A DNA stretch of 64,000 bases from Rhizobium sp. 11515TR (GCF_002277895.1 NZ_CP022998.1:2957501-3021500), one strand, 5' to 3'; positions 16,734 through 29,069 are shown, counted from the stretch's first letter. Program-made: numbers and translations. The notes: a model not told the origin generated them from the sequence alone.

Positions 16734-16782
16734 GAAACCATTTAGTTGCCTTTCTTTATTTATAGGCAACCAAATGGTTGCC
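16734..16782 (-). promoter_or_regulatory. double operator for the ArsR-SRPBCC operon
   Basis: Site A, 16765-16782: GGCAACCA-AA-TGGTTGCC, a perfect 8-bp-arm palindrome. Site B, 16734-16750: read on the minus strand GGCAACTAAATGGTTTC, a near copy of site A abutting the ArsR start codon. Centres are about 31-32 bp apart, near three helical turns, so two dimers would bind the same DNA face. Binding by the adjacent ArsR protein is inferred from position and symmetry. Confidence 0.72.
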
Positions 16783-17063
16783 TGTCAAGTAATATGTGAA
16801 GCGAAACAACCCCATCGCGCCGTGGGGCGGCGGCGGTTCGTTTAGGGATTTAGGCAGGGAACGATTGACAACGTCCGCGTCGCGTCAGATCATGCGCCCA
16901 TGATCGCAAACCGCACCACAGTGATGCACCTTCACACCATCTCTCCCCTTGCAGGGCGAGTGGAAGCCGTGTTGCGCTGAGCTGACCGCGATCCATCTCA
17001 ACCCTGCCGAGGCGAGCAGGGTTGAAGCCTCCTTGCTCTCCTCATCAATATCAAGGAGAGCCT

Positions 17064-17600
17064 ATGAATTCCGAACAGCAAGAACCAGACGAGCGACGCC
17101 CCAAAAAGGCTGGCTCAGTCGAAATTCGCGCAGCACGTCCCTCCGATGCCGAGGCAATAGCGACCATCGCCAATCTCCCGGGTTTCCGCGCCGGCACGCT
17201 TCGACTGCCGTTTCAAAGTGTCGAAGACACGCAACGATGGCTGGACAAGCACGATCCCAACGCCACCCGCCTCGTCGCGGAGGTGGACGGAAAGGTCGTC
17301 GGCAATGCCGGCATGAACCGCCTTGCCGGCCGGCGGGCTCACAGCGCTGGCATTGGCATGGGCGTGCACGACGATTTCACCGGCTGCGGCATCGGTTCCG
17401 CGCTATTGGGCGCCCTCATCGATACCGCCGACAACTGGTTGGCGATCAGGCGTCTGGAACTGACCGTCTATGTCGACAATGCGCGGGCGATCGGCCTCTA
17501 CGAGAAATTCGGGTTCGAAACCGAGGGGCGTCTACGCGCCTTCGGTTTCCGCAATGGCGAATACGTGGATGCGTTCACGATGGCGCGGCTGAGATTCTAA
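17064..17600 (+). CDS. GNAT family N-acetyltransferase
   Basis: Acetyl-CoA-dependent acetyltransferase of 178 residues; the acceptor (amino acid, small amine or protein N-terminus) is unknown. AAGGAG lies 9 bases before ATG 17064. The domain starts at about residue 18 (VEIRAARPSDAEAIATIANL). The acetyl-CoA loop region is GMGVHDDFTGCGIGSALLGALIDTA (the R/Q-x-x-G-x-G/A form, here FTGCGIGSAL), and the C-terminal Y-EKFGFETEGRLR is typical. The gene is convergent with ligA, with 43 bases between stops. About 280 bases before it contain no gene that I can support. Confidence 0.9.
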   Translation: MNSEQQEPDERRPKKAGSVEIRAARPSDAEAIATIANLPGFRAGTLRLPFQSVEDTQRWLDKHDPNATRLVAEVDGKVVGNAGMNRLAGRRAHSAGIGMGVHDDFTGCGIGSALLGALIDTADNWLAIRRLELTVYVDNARAIGLYEKFGFETEGRLRAFGFRNGEYVDAFTMARLRF

Positions 17601-17643
17601 GCAATCACGCGGCGGCGGGACATGATTCCGCCGCCGGACATCA

Positions 17644-20140
<2,497 letters not shown>

Positions 20141-20881
20141 ATGAAGCACCGTCTTACCGTTCTCTCTATTTTCCTCGTTGTTGCAGTCTTGATCATGAGC
20201 TCATTCGTCAGCCGCTCTGCTTTGGGGCTGGTCGTCAGAGCTTGTGAGATCAACTCCACCCTGACAGGGTCGCCATATCCGTGCCTCAAGATAGTCCAGT
20301 CGCAGGATTCATTGTCCTCGTATGTTGTTCTTCGCGAGCCGGCTGACAAAGAGCGCACCATTCTTGCACCGCTCGCCGACGTCCCCGGCATCGAAGACCC
20401 ACGCCTTCTGGCCACGGGAGCGCCGAACTATTTTGAGGAAGCGTGGAAAGAGCTATCAGCAATCGATCCGCGCACAACGAAGGTTTCGAGACAGAATTTT
20501 GCCCTGGCGATAAACGCCGCCAGTTGGCGCACACAAGATCGGCTTCATATCCACATGGGGTGCGAGACGCCTCGCTTTAGGGCTTTGTTGAAAAGCCATG
20601 CGACAGAAATTGAAAGCGGCCGGTTTACGGACTTGAAGACCAGAGCTGGTTGGTGGGCAACTTTCCATACGGCCGATGACCTTTCGAATTTGAACCCGCT
20701 GCAGCTCGTCGCAGATGGTGTCGATGGTGCCCGTTCAAATATGGAAAACGTCGTGGTCGGCGTCTTTGGCGCTGCATTGCCCGACGGGCAGCATGGTTTC
20801 TATATTCTGGCGAGAATAAACGAGGCCCACAAATCCCGTGGCTCCGCGGAGGACATGATCGATCCCAAATGCCGGCTCTGA
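20141..20881 (+). CDS. cdh: CDP-diacylglycerol pyrophosphatase
   Basis: Hydrolyses CDP-diacylglycerol to CMP and phosphatidate; HIT-like fold. 246 residues with an N-terminal membrane anchor (LTVLSIFLVVAVLIMSSF) and the rest outside the cytoplasm, as in E. coli Cdh. The catalytic region is SWRTQDRLHIHMGC, with HxH at residues 136-138. LAINAASWRTQ and NYFEEAWKE also align with E. coli Cdh from memory. Codon use is visibly less GC-biased than in ligA and recN, and the gene is read against both, so it may have been acquired separately. The ribosome binding site is weak. Confidence 0.85.
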   Translation: MKHRLTVLSIFLVVAVLIMSSFVSRSALGLVVRACEINSTLTGSPYPCLKIVQSQDSLSSYVVLREPADKERTILAPLADVPGIEDPRLLATGAPNYFEEAWKELSAIDPRTTKVSRQNFALAINAASWRTQDRLHIHMGCETPRFRALLKSHATEIESGRFTDLKTRAGWWATFHTADDLSNLNPLQLVADGVDGARSNMENVVVGVFGAALPDGQHGFYILARINEAHKSRGSAEDMIDPKCRL

Positions 20882-20988
20882 TGCATGTCGCTCAGAAGTT
20901 CGGGCGGCGGCCGAACTCATTCACAGCCTACCGTCCGATTTTGAAGATGAGCCGGCCAACGCCGACCACCCAAGTCGTCAGACCTGGA

Positions 20989-21621
20989 TCAGGACCAGCG
21001 CTCGCAAAAGGCTTCGATGTCGCTTGACTGAAAATCGGCAAGCCGCTCCATGATGGTTTCGAAAGGCCAATCCCACCAGGCGATGGACGTCAGTCTTTCT
21101 GCGATGATTCGCGTGAAGCGCTCTCGAATGAACTTGGCGGGAATACCACCGACGACAGTATATGGTTGGACATCTTTGCTGACGACCGCGCCTGCTGCAA
21201 GCACGGCGCCGTCTCCAACCTTTACGCCTGGCAAAACAATCACGCCATGACTAATCCAGACATCGTTGCCAATGACAGCGCGATCTTCCTTTCGCCGATC
21301 GAAAAAGGCGTGGTCCCGCACGGCGCCCTCCGCGTAATATTCCGGACAATAGGTGAAGCGATGCATGGACGGGCGGTCCATCGGATGATTGGGAGCGCCA
21401 ATTCTGACCTCTGCCGCAATGGCGCAGAACTTTCCAATCGTTGCGTCACCGACAATGCAGCGCGGTCCCAGGTAAGAGAAATCTCCGAGTTCGGCAGTGT
21501 GCAGAGATGTGCCCGCCAAAATCTCACAGCATCTGCCGATGCTCGAATCCCTTACGTTCGCCGTCGGGTGGATGACGGTTTCTGCGATTTTTGGGCGATT
21601 GGGCTGTGCGGTTGAGTGCAT
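20989..21621 (-). CDS. hexapeptide-repeat acyltransferase (phosphonate-associated type)
   Basis: Left-handed beta-helix transferase of 210 residues resembling the 'phosphonate metabolism, transferase hexapeptide repeat' family and xenobiotic/chloramphenicol acetyltransferases. Seen are IHPTANVRDSSIGRCCEILAG at the N-terminus, repeats such as IGNDVWISHGVIVLPGVKVGDGAVLAAGAVV, PNHPMDRPSMHRFTYCPEYY and the closing SIAWWDWPFETI. GGAG lies 8 bases before ATG 21621. A longer frame to 21765 is rejected as unlike the family. No phn genes are in the window, so any link to phosphonate is only by family. The acceptor is unknown. Confidence 0.82.
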   Translation of the reverse strand: MHSTAQPNRPKIAETVIHPTANVRDSSIGRCCEILAGTSLHTAELGDFSYLGPRCIVGDATIGKFCAIAAEVRIGAPNHPMDRPSMHRFTYCPEYYAEGAVRDHAFFDRRKEDRAVIGNDVWISHGVIVLPGVKVGDGAVLAAGAVVSKDVQPYTVVGGIPAKFIRERFTRIIAERLTSIAWWDWPFETIMERLADFQSSDIEAFCERWS

Positions 21622-21761
21622 TGACAGTCTCCGGATTCTGGGCCTGCCTAACCGGGGACGATGAAGGATGTATGACGCAAGAGCGTCGAAAAACCGAAGC
21701 AAGATGTCCGCTACGAGCAAGCCGTTGCCGGCCTCTGCCTCGGACAACACGGTAGGAGATA

Positions 21762-23435
21762 TCACCCGTTACCGGCCAGCAAGCGCTTGGCGGCCGCCCT
21801 CGCCTCTTCGGTTACCGAAGCACCGGCGAGCATGCGGGCGATTTCCTCGGTGCGATCCTTCGCTTCCATGGTGGCGACGCGTGTGGAAATCTTTTCCGAG
21901 CCGTCCGCAACCGGTCCCTTGGAGATCAGCAGATGCGTTGCAGCACGCGCCGCAACCTGTGGCGCGTGGGTGACGGACAGCACCTGCACGCGATCGGAAA
22001 GGCGCTTCAGCCGCTGGCCGATCGCATCGGCCACCGCGCCGCCCACGCCAGTGTCGATCTCGTCGAAGACAAGGGTCGGCGCCGAGCCGCGGTCGGCAAG
22101 CGCAACCTTCAATGCCAGAAGGAAGCGCGACAGCTCGCCACCGGAGGCGACCTTCGTGATCGGTCCCGGCCGCGTGCCAGGGTTGGTCTGCACGTGAAAT
22201 TCGACAACGTCGATACCGTCGGCCGTCCCAGCTTCTGGATCGCTTGATATCTCTACCATGAAACGCGCACGCTCGAGCTTCAGGGCCGGCAGCTCGGTCA
22301 TAACGGCCGCTGCAAGCGTTTCACCCGCATGGCGGCGCTTCTCCGACAGGCTGCGCGCGGCGACGTCGTAATCCGCCTTGGCGGCGGAAAGCTCGGCAGC
22401 AAGGCGCACCAGCCGCTCTTCGCCAGCGTCGAGATCGGCGAGATCCGAAATCATGCGCGCGGCCAGGGCCGGCAGTTCCGTAACCGGTACGGAATATTTA
22501 CGCGAGGCACCCCGCAACGCGAAGAGGCGCTCTTCGACACGCTCAAGTTCGCGCGGATCATATTCCGTTTTGCGGAGTGCTGCCTCCACTTCCATCTGTG
22601 CGTTGGACAGCTGATCGAGAGCGGCATCGAGCAGCGCCACGGTATCTTCGAGCAAACCCGGCGCTTCGTGGCTCTTGCGCTCCAATCGGCGCACCAGCGA
22701 TGCGATATGCGGCACGGGCGATGCGTTGCCATTGAGGAATTCGGAAGCCTCAGCGATATCGCCGGCGATGCGCTCGGCCTTCATCATCCGCGAGCGCTTC
22801 TCAGCCAGCTCATCCTCCTCACCATCCTGTGGCGAGAGCTTCTCCAGCTCCTCGACGGAGGCGCGGAGATAGTCCGCTTCACGCGCTGCCTTCTCGACCT
22901 GCTCGCGATGCTTCTTCAAGGTGCGCTCGGTATCGCGCCAGATTTTGTGCAGCCTGCCGACCTCCTGCGCCTCTTCGGCGAGGCCGGCAAAGGCATCCAG
23001 CAAGGTACGGTGCGCGTCGGTATCGACGAGCGCTCGATCGTCGTGCTGACCGTGAATTTCGACGAGAAGCTGGCCGATCTGGCGCATGAGCTGCACGCTG
23101 AGCGCCTGGTCGTTGACAAAGGCCTTGGTCCGGCCATCAGCGGACTGCACACGGCGGAAAATCAGATCGCCGTCATCGTCGATGCCATTTTCGCGCAGGA
23201 GCTTGCGGGCCGGATGCTGTGTACCGACGTCGAAAACCGCAGTCACCTGGCCGCGATCCTCGCCATGGCGCACAAGCCCGCCATCGCCGCGCCCGCCAAG
23301 GGCCAGCGACAGACTGTCAAGCAGGATGGATTTGCCCGCACCCGTCTCGCCGGTCAACACCGAAAGTCCGGACTCGAAGGCAAGATTCAGCCGCTCGATC
23401 AAAACGATATCGCGGATCGAAAGCTGGATCAGCAT
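21762..23435 (-). CDS. recN: DNA repair protein RecN
   Basis: SMC-like ATPase acting early in double-strand-break repair; cytoplasmic, DNA-associated. 557 residues. The Walker A motif is GETGAGKS near residues 29-36 in the N-terminal ABC half. Long coiled-coil arms (about 150-370, rich in E/K/R/L) follow. The C-terminal half carries the signature VASGGELSRFLLALK and Walker B TLVFDEIDTGVGG. It lies 12 bases after the bamD stop, so the two are probably co-transcribed, a common alphaproteobacterial arrangement. Confidence 0.97.
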   Translation of the reverse strand: MLIQLSIRDIVLIERLNLAFESGLSVLTGETGAGKSILLDSLSLALGGRGDGGLVRHGEDRGQVTAVFDVGTQHPARKLLRENGIDDDGDLIFRRVQSADGRTKAFVNDQALSVQLMRQIGQLLVEIHGQHDDRALVDTDAHRTLLDAFAGLAEEAQEVGRLHKIWRDTERTLKKHREQVEKAAREADYLRASVEELEKLSPQDGEEDELAEKRSRMMKAERIAGDIAEASEFLNGNASPVPHIASLVRRLERKSHEAPGLLEDTVALLDAALDQLSNAQMEVEAALRKTEYDPRELERVEERLFALRGASRKYSVPVTELPALAARMISDLADLDAGEERLVRLAAELSAAKADYDVAARSLSEKRRHAGETLAAAVMTELPALKLERARFMVEISSDPEAGTADGIDVVEFHVQTNPGTRPGPITKVASGGELSRFLLALKVALADRGSAPTLVFDEIDTGVGGAVADAIGQRLKRLSDRVQVLSVTHAPQVAARAATHLLISKGPVADGSEKISTRVATMEAKDRTEEIARMLAGASVTEEARAAAKRLLAGNG

Positions 23436-23447
23436 CTGCGCTCAATC

Positions 23448-24293
23448 TCACGTCCCAAGAAGAAGTTTCTTGCCCGCTCTGGAAATCCAGGAACCCGAAT
23501 TTTCGCTGGGCTCCACGCCGCCCTTCTGCAGCAGCTGATAGGAATCCTTATACCAGCGGCTGTCCGGATAGTTGTGGCCGAGAACGGCAGCTGCCGTTTG
23601 CGCTTCGGGTACGATGCCCATCGCATAATAAGCTTCGACGAGTCGCGCCAGGGCTTCTTCGATCTGGTTCGTCGTCGGATACTGCTCCACCACCACGCGG
23701 AAGCGGGAGATGGCAGCTAGGTAATCCTTGCGCTCCAGATAATAACGGCCGATCTGCATTTCCTTGCCGGCGAGCTGGTCGCGGGCAAAGCGGATCTTTT
23801 CCTGAGCGTCGCTGACATATTGCGACTTTGGATAGGTATTGACGAGCTTGGTCATTGCCTCGATCGTCTGCTGTGCCGCACGCTGGTCCTGCGTCACGTC
23901 GACGATCTGCTTGGCATAGGACGAACCGACCAGATACTGCACATAGTCGGCATCTTCCGAGCCGGGATATTGCTTGAGATAGGTATTGCCGGTCTGTACC
24001 GCCTCATCATAGCGACCCGTGCGATACTTCACGAAGGTGCTCATCACCAATGCCTTGCGTGCCCACTCGGAGAAGGGCTGCTGCTGGTTGATGGCATCAA
24101 ACTTCCTGCCGGCCTCCGTCATGTTGCCGGCCTTGATGTTGGCAAGGCCCTGATTGTAGAGCATCTCCGGCGGATCGGTCTCGACACCGAGCTTGGTGAT
24201 GTCGATATCCTTTTTCGTATTACACCCCGTCACCACCGCACCGGTACCGGCCAGAAGGAGCGATACGAGCAAAGCCCGTGCTGTGATATTCAT
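23448..24293 (-). CDS. bamD: outer membrane assembly lipoprotein BamD
   Basis: Essential lipoprotein of the BAM complex that folds outer-membrane proteins, anchored in the inner leaflet of the outer membrane facing the periplasm. 281 residues from ATG 24293 (MNITARALLVSLLLAGTGAVVTGC). The lipobox VTGC puts the lipidated Cys near residue 24. Tetratricopeptide-like repeats follow (YNQGLANIKAGNMTEAGRKFDAI, ALVMSTFVKYRTGRYDEAVQTG, EALARLVEAYYAMGI). ATG 24317 is an alternative start adding 8 residues. The frame extends further but without signal-peptide character. It is followed by recN. Confidence 0.94.
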   Translation of the reverse strand: MNITARALLVSLLLAGTGAVVTGCNTKKDIDITKLGVETDPPEMLYNQGLANIKAGNMTEAGRKFDAINQQQPFSEWARKALVMSTFVKYRTGRYDEAVQTGNTYLKQYPGSEDADYVQYLVGSSYAKQIVDVTQDQRAAQQTIEAMTKLVNTYPKSQYVSDAQEKIRFARDQLAGKEMQIGRYYLERKDYLAAISRFRVVVEQYPTTNQIEEALARLVEAYYAMGIVPEAQTAAAVLGHNYPDSRWYKDSYQLLQKGGVEPSENSGSWISRAGKKLLLGT

Positions 24294-24605
24294 GCGTTCA
24301 GACCTTGCAAAACCCATCGGATGACTGTCCCATAGCCGTCGTTGCGGAGACGGCGTTCTCTCGCTGGCGTTTCTAGCCGCAAAAGCACCATCAGGGCAAC
24401 GCATTGATGGTGCATTAACGCATTTTTGTGGCAAAGACCGCATATCCGCAGCCTTTAATCACTGTTTTGACAGGGATTTCTCATATCGGCCCGCACCATC
24501 CTGCCGCCGCTTCGCGACCGAAGACAAACCTGATGAGTCGTCCGTCAAAAAAAGAGCCGCCCTTCATCAGAGCGGCAGCTTTGTCTCATTTCGATCCCGA
24601 AAAAA
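24294..24605. other. intergenic region between lpxC and bamD
   Basis: These 312 bases hold the probable lpxC terminator (24547-24580) and, closer to bamD, the promoter region of bamD-recN. I see no gene or repeat here. Confidence 0.5.
24547..24580 (-). terminator. probable intrinsic terminator after lpxC
   Basis: On the minus strand a GCCGC / GCGGC stem with an 11-base loop is followed by seven T (plus-strand A-run 24547-24553). It lies about 25-60 bases after the lpxC stop. The stem is short, hence moderate confidence. Confidence 0.6.
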
Positions 24606-25562
24606 TCACGCCGACCAAGGAGCGAATTCAGGCGCATTGACCGCAATGAACTCACGGCCGTGACCGCGCTGGCGAGGTGCCGAGGTTTCAACGACCTCAT
24701 AAGCAGAAGCGTCGCTGAGCAATGCCTTCAGGGCATTCGCATTCATGCGATGGCCGCCGCGATAGGAGCGGTAGCAACCAATGAATTGTGCGCCGGCGAG
24801 AGCCAGATCGCCAACGGCATCGAGCGTCTTGTGGCGGACGAACTCGTCCTTGGGATAACGCAGGCCTTCGACGTTGATGACGGTATTGTCGTCCGAAATG
24901 ACGACCGAATTTTCCAGCGACGAACCCAGCGCATGGCCCGAGGCCCAGAGGGGCTCGACATCGCGCATGAAGCCGAAAGTACGCGCGCGCGACAGTTCCG
25001 TCTTGAAGGTCTCGGCGGTCAGATCGCCTTCCCACTTCTGGCGGCCGATCAGCGGGCACTCGAAGTCGATCTCGACTTCGAAGCGCGTGCCGTCATAAGG
25101 GCGGAACTCGCACCAGGAACCACCGGCTTCGATCCGCACCGGCTTGATGACGCGGATGTATCGACGCTTGACACCGAGCGAAACGACACCCGCCTGCTCG
25201 ATCGCCTCGATGAAGGGATAAGAACTGCCATCCATGATCGGCATTTCCGCGCCGGACACCTCGACGACGACGTTATCGAGGCCGATCGCATAGATCGCCG
25301 CCATGACGTGCTCGACCGTCGCGACGGAGCGCGCCGGAGAAAAACCGAGAACCGTGCAGAGATCCGTATTGCCGACCTGCGAGGAAACGGCGCGCAGTTC
25401 GGTCACATCGCCATTGTCATGCAGGCGCTGGAAAACGACACCGGTGCCGGCTTCGGCGGGGTAGAAGGTGATCGACACATTGGCACCGGAATGAACGCCA
25501 ATACCGGAAAGTGTCACAGGGTTTGCAATGGTGGTTTGAAAACCAAGCAATCCAATTGCCAT
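24606..25562 (-). CDS. lpxC: UDP-3-O-acyl-N-acetylglucosamine deacetylase
   Basis: Zinc amidase performing the committed step of lipid A synthesis; cytoplasmic. 318 residues, typical length. Zinc-site segments visible are ATVEHVMAAIYAIGLDN (His) and RHKTLDAVGDLALAG (His and Asp). The substrate-loop segment is SGIGVHSG near the N-terminus. GAAGG lies 10 bases before ATG 25562. It follows ftsZ across a terminator, the standard order at the end of the dcw cluster, which links lipid A supply to cell-wall growth. Confidence 0.97.
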   Translation of the reverse strand: MAIGLLGFQTTIANPVTLSGIGVHSGANVSITFYPAEAGTGVVFQRLHDNGDVTELRAVSSQVGNTDLCTVLGFSPARSVATVEHVMAAIYAIGLDNVVVEVSGAEMPIMDGSSYPFIEAIEQAGVVSLGVKRRYIRVIKPVRIEAGGSWCEFRPYDGTRFEVEIDFECPLIGRQKWEGDLTAETFKTELSRARTFGFMRDVEPLWASGHALGSSLENSVVISDDNTVINVEGLRYPKDEFVRHKTLDAVGDLALAGAQFIGCYRSYRGGHRMNANALKALLSDASAYEVVETSAPRQRGHGREFIAVNAPEFAPWSA

Positions 25563-25891
25563 TTAATTCTGCCTTCGTCTATCTGATCCAGGCCGGGCGG
25601 TCATCTTCGGACGCTTACCCTTATCGCCGGTTCAGTCTGTTAACTATGCCACGCACCTCACATACATTCGTCTCCGAATGTGATTCAGCGGGCTTGCTTG
25701 ATATCTACATACGCGCCAGGGCATCGCATTCCAAATCACTGTTTCTTTCGTTTTGTTACGAAAGCAGCCAATTGAATTCGTTGGATAATTTTAAATAAGA
25801 CAATCGTTATAAAATGAGAAAATCCGGAGCCTTTCGGCCCCGGATTTCTCCAATATGGTTAGCAACCTATTAAAGGGCTACCTGTTGCGGG
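25563..25891. other. intergenic region between ftsZ and lpxC
   Basis: These 329 bases contain the ftsZ terminator (25817-25850) and an AT-rich leader before lpxC (about 25600-25800) where the lpxC promoter should lie. No gene is supported here. Confidence 0.55.
25817..25850 (-). terminator. intrinsic terminator after ftsZ
   Basis: Inverted repeat AGAAATCCGG / CCGGATTTTCT around a GAAA loop with some internal mispairing. On the minus strand it is followed by an AT-rich tail (CATTTTATAAC). It lies about 45 bases after the ftsZ stop and marks the end of the main dcw transcript. Confidence 0.75.
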
Positions 25892-27634
25892 TCAGTTCGA
25901 CTGGCGGCGCAGGAAGGCCGGAATCTCGAGCTGATCGTCCTCATGGCTTGCCATGCGTGCCTGCGGAGCCTGGCGGCCATGATCGTCGAGATTGCCACGG
26001 CGCGGAGCATAGAGGCTTGCTTCCGGCGACGGCGCACGACGCTGCTGCGGAGCGGCGTTGTTCGTCGGAGCCATCATGTCATCAAAAGCCGGATCTTCCT
26101 CGCGGCGGCCGAGCGAATTGGTGATTCGCTTCAGCAGGCCCATCGGGCCACGCTCTTCGGTCGCCTGGGCGGCCGCCGGTTGGGCGCGGTGTTCCATCTC
26201 GGCCTTAACGACCGGTGGGAAATCCTCGACCTTCGGCATGCGAACCTGCTCGGGAGCCTGGCGGATGACCGGCTGCTGATGCATGACCGGCGCCTGCTGC
26301 TGAGGCTGCGGCTGAACCGGAGCCTGACGGACCGGCTGGGCTTCCGGGGCTGCTGCGAAGATGCGGCTCTGCGGACGGAAGTTGTCTTCCGGCGCAGCGG
26401 CCTGCTGCATAACCGGCTGCTGCGGCACCTGAGCCTGCCGGCTCATCTGGAATTCCAGTTCGCGCTCCAGATCGGCCTCTGCTGCACGAATGGTCTGGGC
26501 AACCGGATCCACGGTACGAGGAGCCGGAGCGGCAGCCTGTGCGGTTTGGGCCTGCGAGACGTGGGCAGGCTGAACTGCGGCCGCTGCCGGAGCGGCGGCC
26601 GCGGAAGGACGCATAGCAGGCTTTGCGGCGGGGCGGAATTCCATGCCCCTGTCAGAAGCCTCGTTCATCGCGCGGTCGATGCCGGTTGCGACGACGGAAA
26701 CGCGGATGATGCCCTCAAGCGATTCGTCGAAAGTGGCACCGAGGATGATATTGGCGTCGGGATCGACTTCTTCGCGGATGCGGGTTGCAGCTTCGTCGAC
26801 TTCGAATAGGGTCAGGTCACGGCCGCCGGTGATCGAGATCAGCAGGCCCTGTGCGCCCTTCATCGAGGTTTCGTCGAGCAGCGGGTTGGCAATGGCAGCT
26901 TCAGCAGCCTGCATTGCGCGGCCCTGGCCGGAAGCCTCGCCGGTACCCATCATGGCGCGGCCCATTTCACGCATGACCGAACGGACATCGGCGAAGTCGA
27001 GGTTGATGAGACCTTCCTTCACCATCAGGTCGGTGATGCAGGCAACGCCCGAATAGAGAACCTGGTCGGCCATCGAGAACGCGTCGGCGAAAGTCGTCTT
27101 GTCGTTGGCGATGCGGAACAGATTCTGGTTCGGAATGACGATCAGCGTGTCGACCGACTTCTGCAGTTCCTGGATGCCCATCTCGGCGAGACGCATACGG
27201 CGGCCGCCTTCGAAGTGGAACGGCTTGGTAACGACGCCGACGGTCAGGATGCCCTTGTTGCGAGCGGCCTGTGCGACGACCGGAGCGGCACCCGTACCCG
27301 TACCGCCGCCCATGCCGGCGGTGACGAAGCACATATGCGTACCGTTCAGGTGATCGATGATTTCATCGATGCACTCTTCGGCAGCTGCACGGCCGACTTC
27401 CGGCTGCGAGCCGGCGCCGAGACCTTCCGTGACGTTGACGCCGAGCTGAATGATCCGCTCCGCCTTCGTCATGGTCAGCGCCTGGGCATCCGTGTTGGCG
27501 ACGACGAAATCGACGCCCTGCAGGCCTGCCGTGATCATGTTGTTGACGGCATTGCCGCCACCGCCACCGACACCGAACACGGTGATTCGCGGCTTAAGCT
27601 CGGTGATATCTGGCTTATGCAGCTTGATAGTCAT
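25892..27634 (-). CDS. ftsZ: cell division protein FtsZ (long-linker form)
   Basis: Tubulin-like GTPase forming the division ring at midcell. 580 residues. The GTP-binding tubulin signature is [13 protein letters not shown] near residues 108-118 and the core runs to about residue 320. Residues about 325-560 form a long disordered linker rich in Ala, Gln and Pro. The C-terminal peptide [10 protein letters not shown] binds FtsA and other partners. AAGGA lies about 8 bases before ATG 27634. It is the last gene of the dcw order and follows ftsA with a 103-base gap that may contain an extra promoter. The long linker is typical of Rhizobiaceae FtsZ1. Confidence 0.98.
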   Translation of the reverse strand: MTIKLHKPDITELKPRITVFGVGGGGGNAVNNMITAGLQGVDFVVANTDAQALTMTKAERIIQLGVNVTEGLGAGSQPEVGRAAAEECIDEIIDHLNGTHMCFVTAGMGGGTGTGAAPVVAQAARNKGILTVGVVTKPFHFEGGRRMRLAEMGIQELQKSVDTLIVIPNQNLFRIANDKTTFADAFSMADQVLYSGVACITDLMVKEGLINLDFADVRSVMREMGRAMMGTGEASGQGRAMQAAEAAIANPLLDETSMKGAQGLLISITGGRDLTLFEVDEAATRIREEVDPDANIILGATFDESLEGIIRVSVVATGIDRAMNEASDRGMEFRPAAKPAMRPSAAAAPAAAAVQPAHVSQAQTAQAAAPAPRTVDPVAQTIRAAEADLERELEFQMSRQAQVPQQPVMQQAAAPEDNFRPQSRIFAAAPEAQPVRQAPVQPQPQQQAPVMHQQPVIRQAPEQVRMPKVEDFPPVVKAEMEHRAQPAAAQATEERGPMGLLKRITNSLGRREEDPAFDDMMAPTNNAAPQQRRAPSPEASLYAPRRGNLDDHGRQAPQARMASHEDDQLEIPAFLRRQSN

Positions 27635-27737
27635 TGTACCCGTTCCTTCTCTTTATGGCCGCATCGCCACGCCGGCCAATTCACTCGATTTCACTTGCCT
27701 GACGCTTGCCCCGGAATGGATTTCCGGGATCAGGCAC

Positions 27738-29069
27738 TCAAAAACTCTCTTTCAGCCATTGGCCGACGCGGCCGATCCGGCTGTTGTTACCTCCAAACGA
27801 CGAGAGCAGACCGCTGCTCGGCGCATGTGTTTCCATGTCTGCGACCTGCGGATAGATCATCAGTCCCACAGCCGTCGAAAAAGCCGGCCCCTTGGCTGCC
27901 GTCGGCAAACCGGAGACGCCCATCGGACGACCGATGCGGACATTGCGCGCAAGTACCCGGCGCGCCACATCGGGCAGACCGGTCAGCTGGCTGGCGCCGC
28001 CGGTCAGGACGACGCGCTTGCCGACGATCGGGCTGAAGCCCGAACGCTGGATGCGATCGCGAATGAGCTCGAGGGTTTCCTCGATGCGAGCCTTGACGAT
28101 GCGCGACACCAGCGCCTTCGGCACCTGTGTCGGCTGGTCACGCTCGTCTTCGCCGATCGGCGGGATGGAAATCAGTTCACGCTCTTCCGAAGAATTCGCG
28201 AGAGCGGAAGCATGAACGACCTTCAGTCGCTCCGCATCCTCGATGCGGGTCGAAAGACCGCGGGCAAGGTCTGTGGTGACGTGATGGCCGCCAAGGCTGA
28301 CGGCATCGGTGTGCACGAGCTTGCCCTCGGCAAAGACCGAAATCGTCGTCGTGCCGCCACCCATGTCGATCGCAGCGCAGCCAAGCTCGACTTCATCGTC
28401 GACTAGAGCTGCAAGACCGCTGGCGTAAGGCGTCGCCACCATGCCTTCGACCGAGAGATGCGCACGGTTGATGCAGAGCTCCAAGTTGCGAAGCGCCGCA
28501 CGCTCGGCCGTAACCACATGCATGTCGACACCGAGAGCGTCACCGAACATGGCCAGCGGATCGCGAATGCCGCGCTCGCCATCAAGGGAGTAGCCCGTCG
28601 CCAGCGAGTGCAGCACGGCACGCTCCTGACGGATCGACTGCTGGCAGGCTGCGGCCAGAACCTTTTTGAGATCGTTGGCTTCGACTTCCTGACCGCCGAG
28701 ATCGATGGTCGCGGTGTAAATATCGCTGCCGAGACGGCCGGCGGAAACATTGACGATCAGGCTGTCGACCGTCAGGCCGGCCATGCGCTCGGCGGCATCG
28801 ACGGCAAGCCGGACGACACCTTCCAGGGCGTCGAGATCGGCGATCACACCGGTCTTGATTCCGCGTGAGCGCTGATGGCCGATACCGATGATCTCGATAT
28901 TGTGCGTGCGGTTCGGAAGAACCTGACTCTCCTCGCGCGGCGTCAGCCGCCCGATCATGCAGACGACCTTCGTCGAGCCGATGTCGAGGACCGAGACGAT
29001 ATGAGACCGCTTCGAAGAGAGCGGCTTCAACCGAGGCAGGCCGAAATGGGACGAACCGAATAAGCTCAT
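27738..29069 (-). CDS. ftsA: cell division protein FtsA
   Basis: Actin-like ATPase that tethers FtsZ to the membrane and recruits the later divisome. 443 residues. The phosphate-1 motif is VLDIGSTKVVCMIG near residue 28-41, the second ATP segment is GCAAIDMGGGTTTISVF, and the adenosine motif is VVLTGGASQLTGL. The C-terminus (NSRIGRVGQWLKESF) is an amphipathic membrane-targeting helix. The ATG overlaps the ftsQ stop by ATGA, indicating translational coupling. Confidence 0.98.
   Translation of the reverse strand: MSLFGSSHFGLPRLKPLSSKRSHIVSVLDIGSTKVVCMIGRLTPREESQVLPNRTHNIEIIGIGHQRSRGIKTGVIADLDALEGVVRLAVDAAERMAGLTVDSLIVNVSAGRLGSDIYTATIDLGGQEVEANDLKKVLAAACQQSIRQERAVLHSLATGYSLDGERGIRDPLAMFGDALGVDMHVVTAERAALRNLELCINRAHLSVEGMVATPYASGLAALVDDEVELGCAAIDMGGGTTTISVFAEGKLVHTDAVSLGGHHVTTDLARGLSTRIEDAERLKVVHASALANSSEERELISIPPIGEDERDQPTQVPKALVSRIVKARIEETLELIRDRIQRSGFSPIVGKRVVLTGGASQLTGLPDVARRVLARNVRIGRPMGVSGLPTAAKGPAFSTAVGLMIYPQVADMETHAPSSGLLSSFGGNNSRIGRVGQWLKESF

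Noticed and set aside
22329..23720. Long plus-strand open frame opposite recN and bamD
   Set aside because: It spans two real minus-strand genes and their junction, has no recognisable fold, and is explained by codon bias of the opposite strand.
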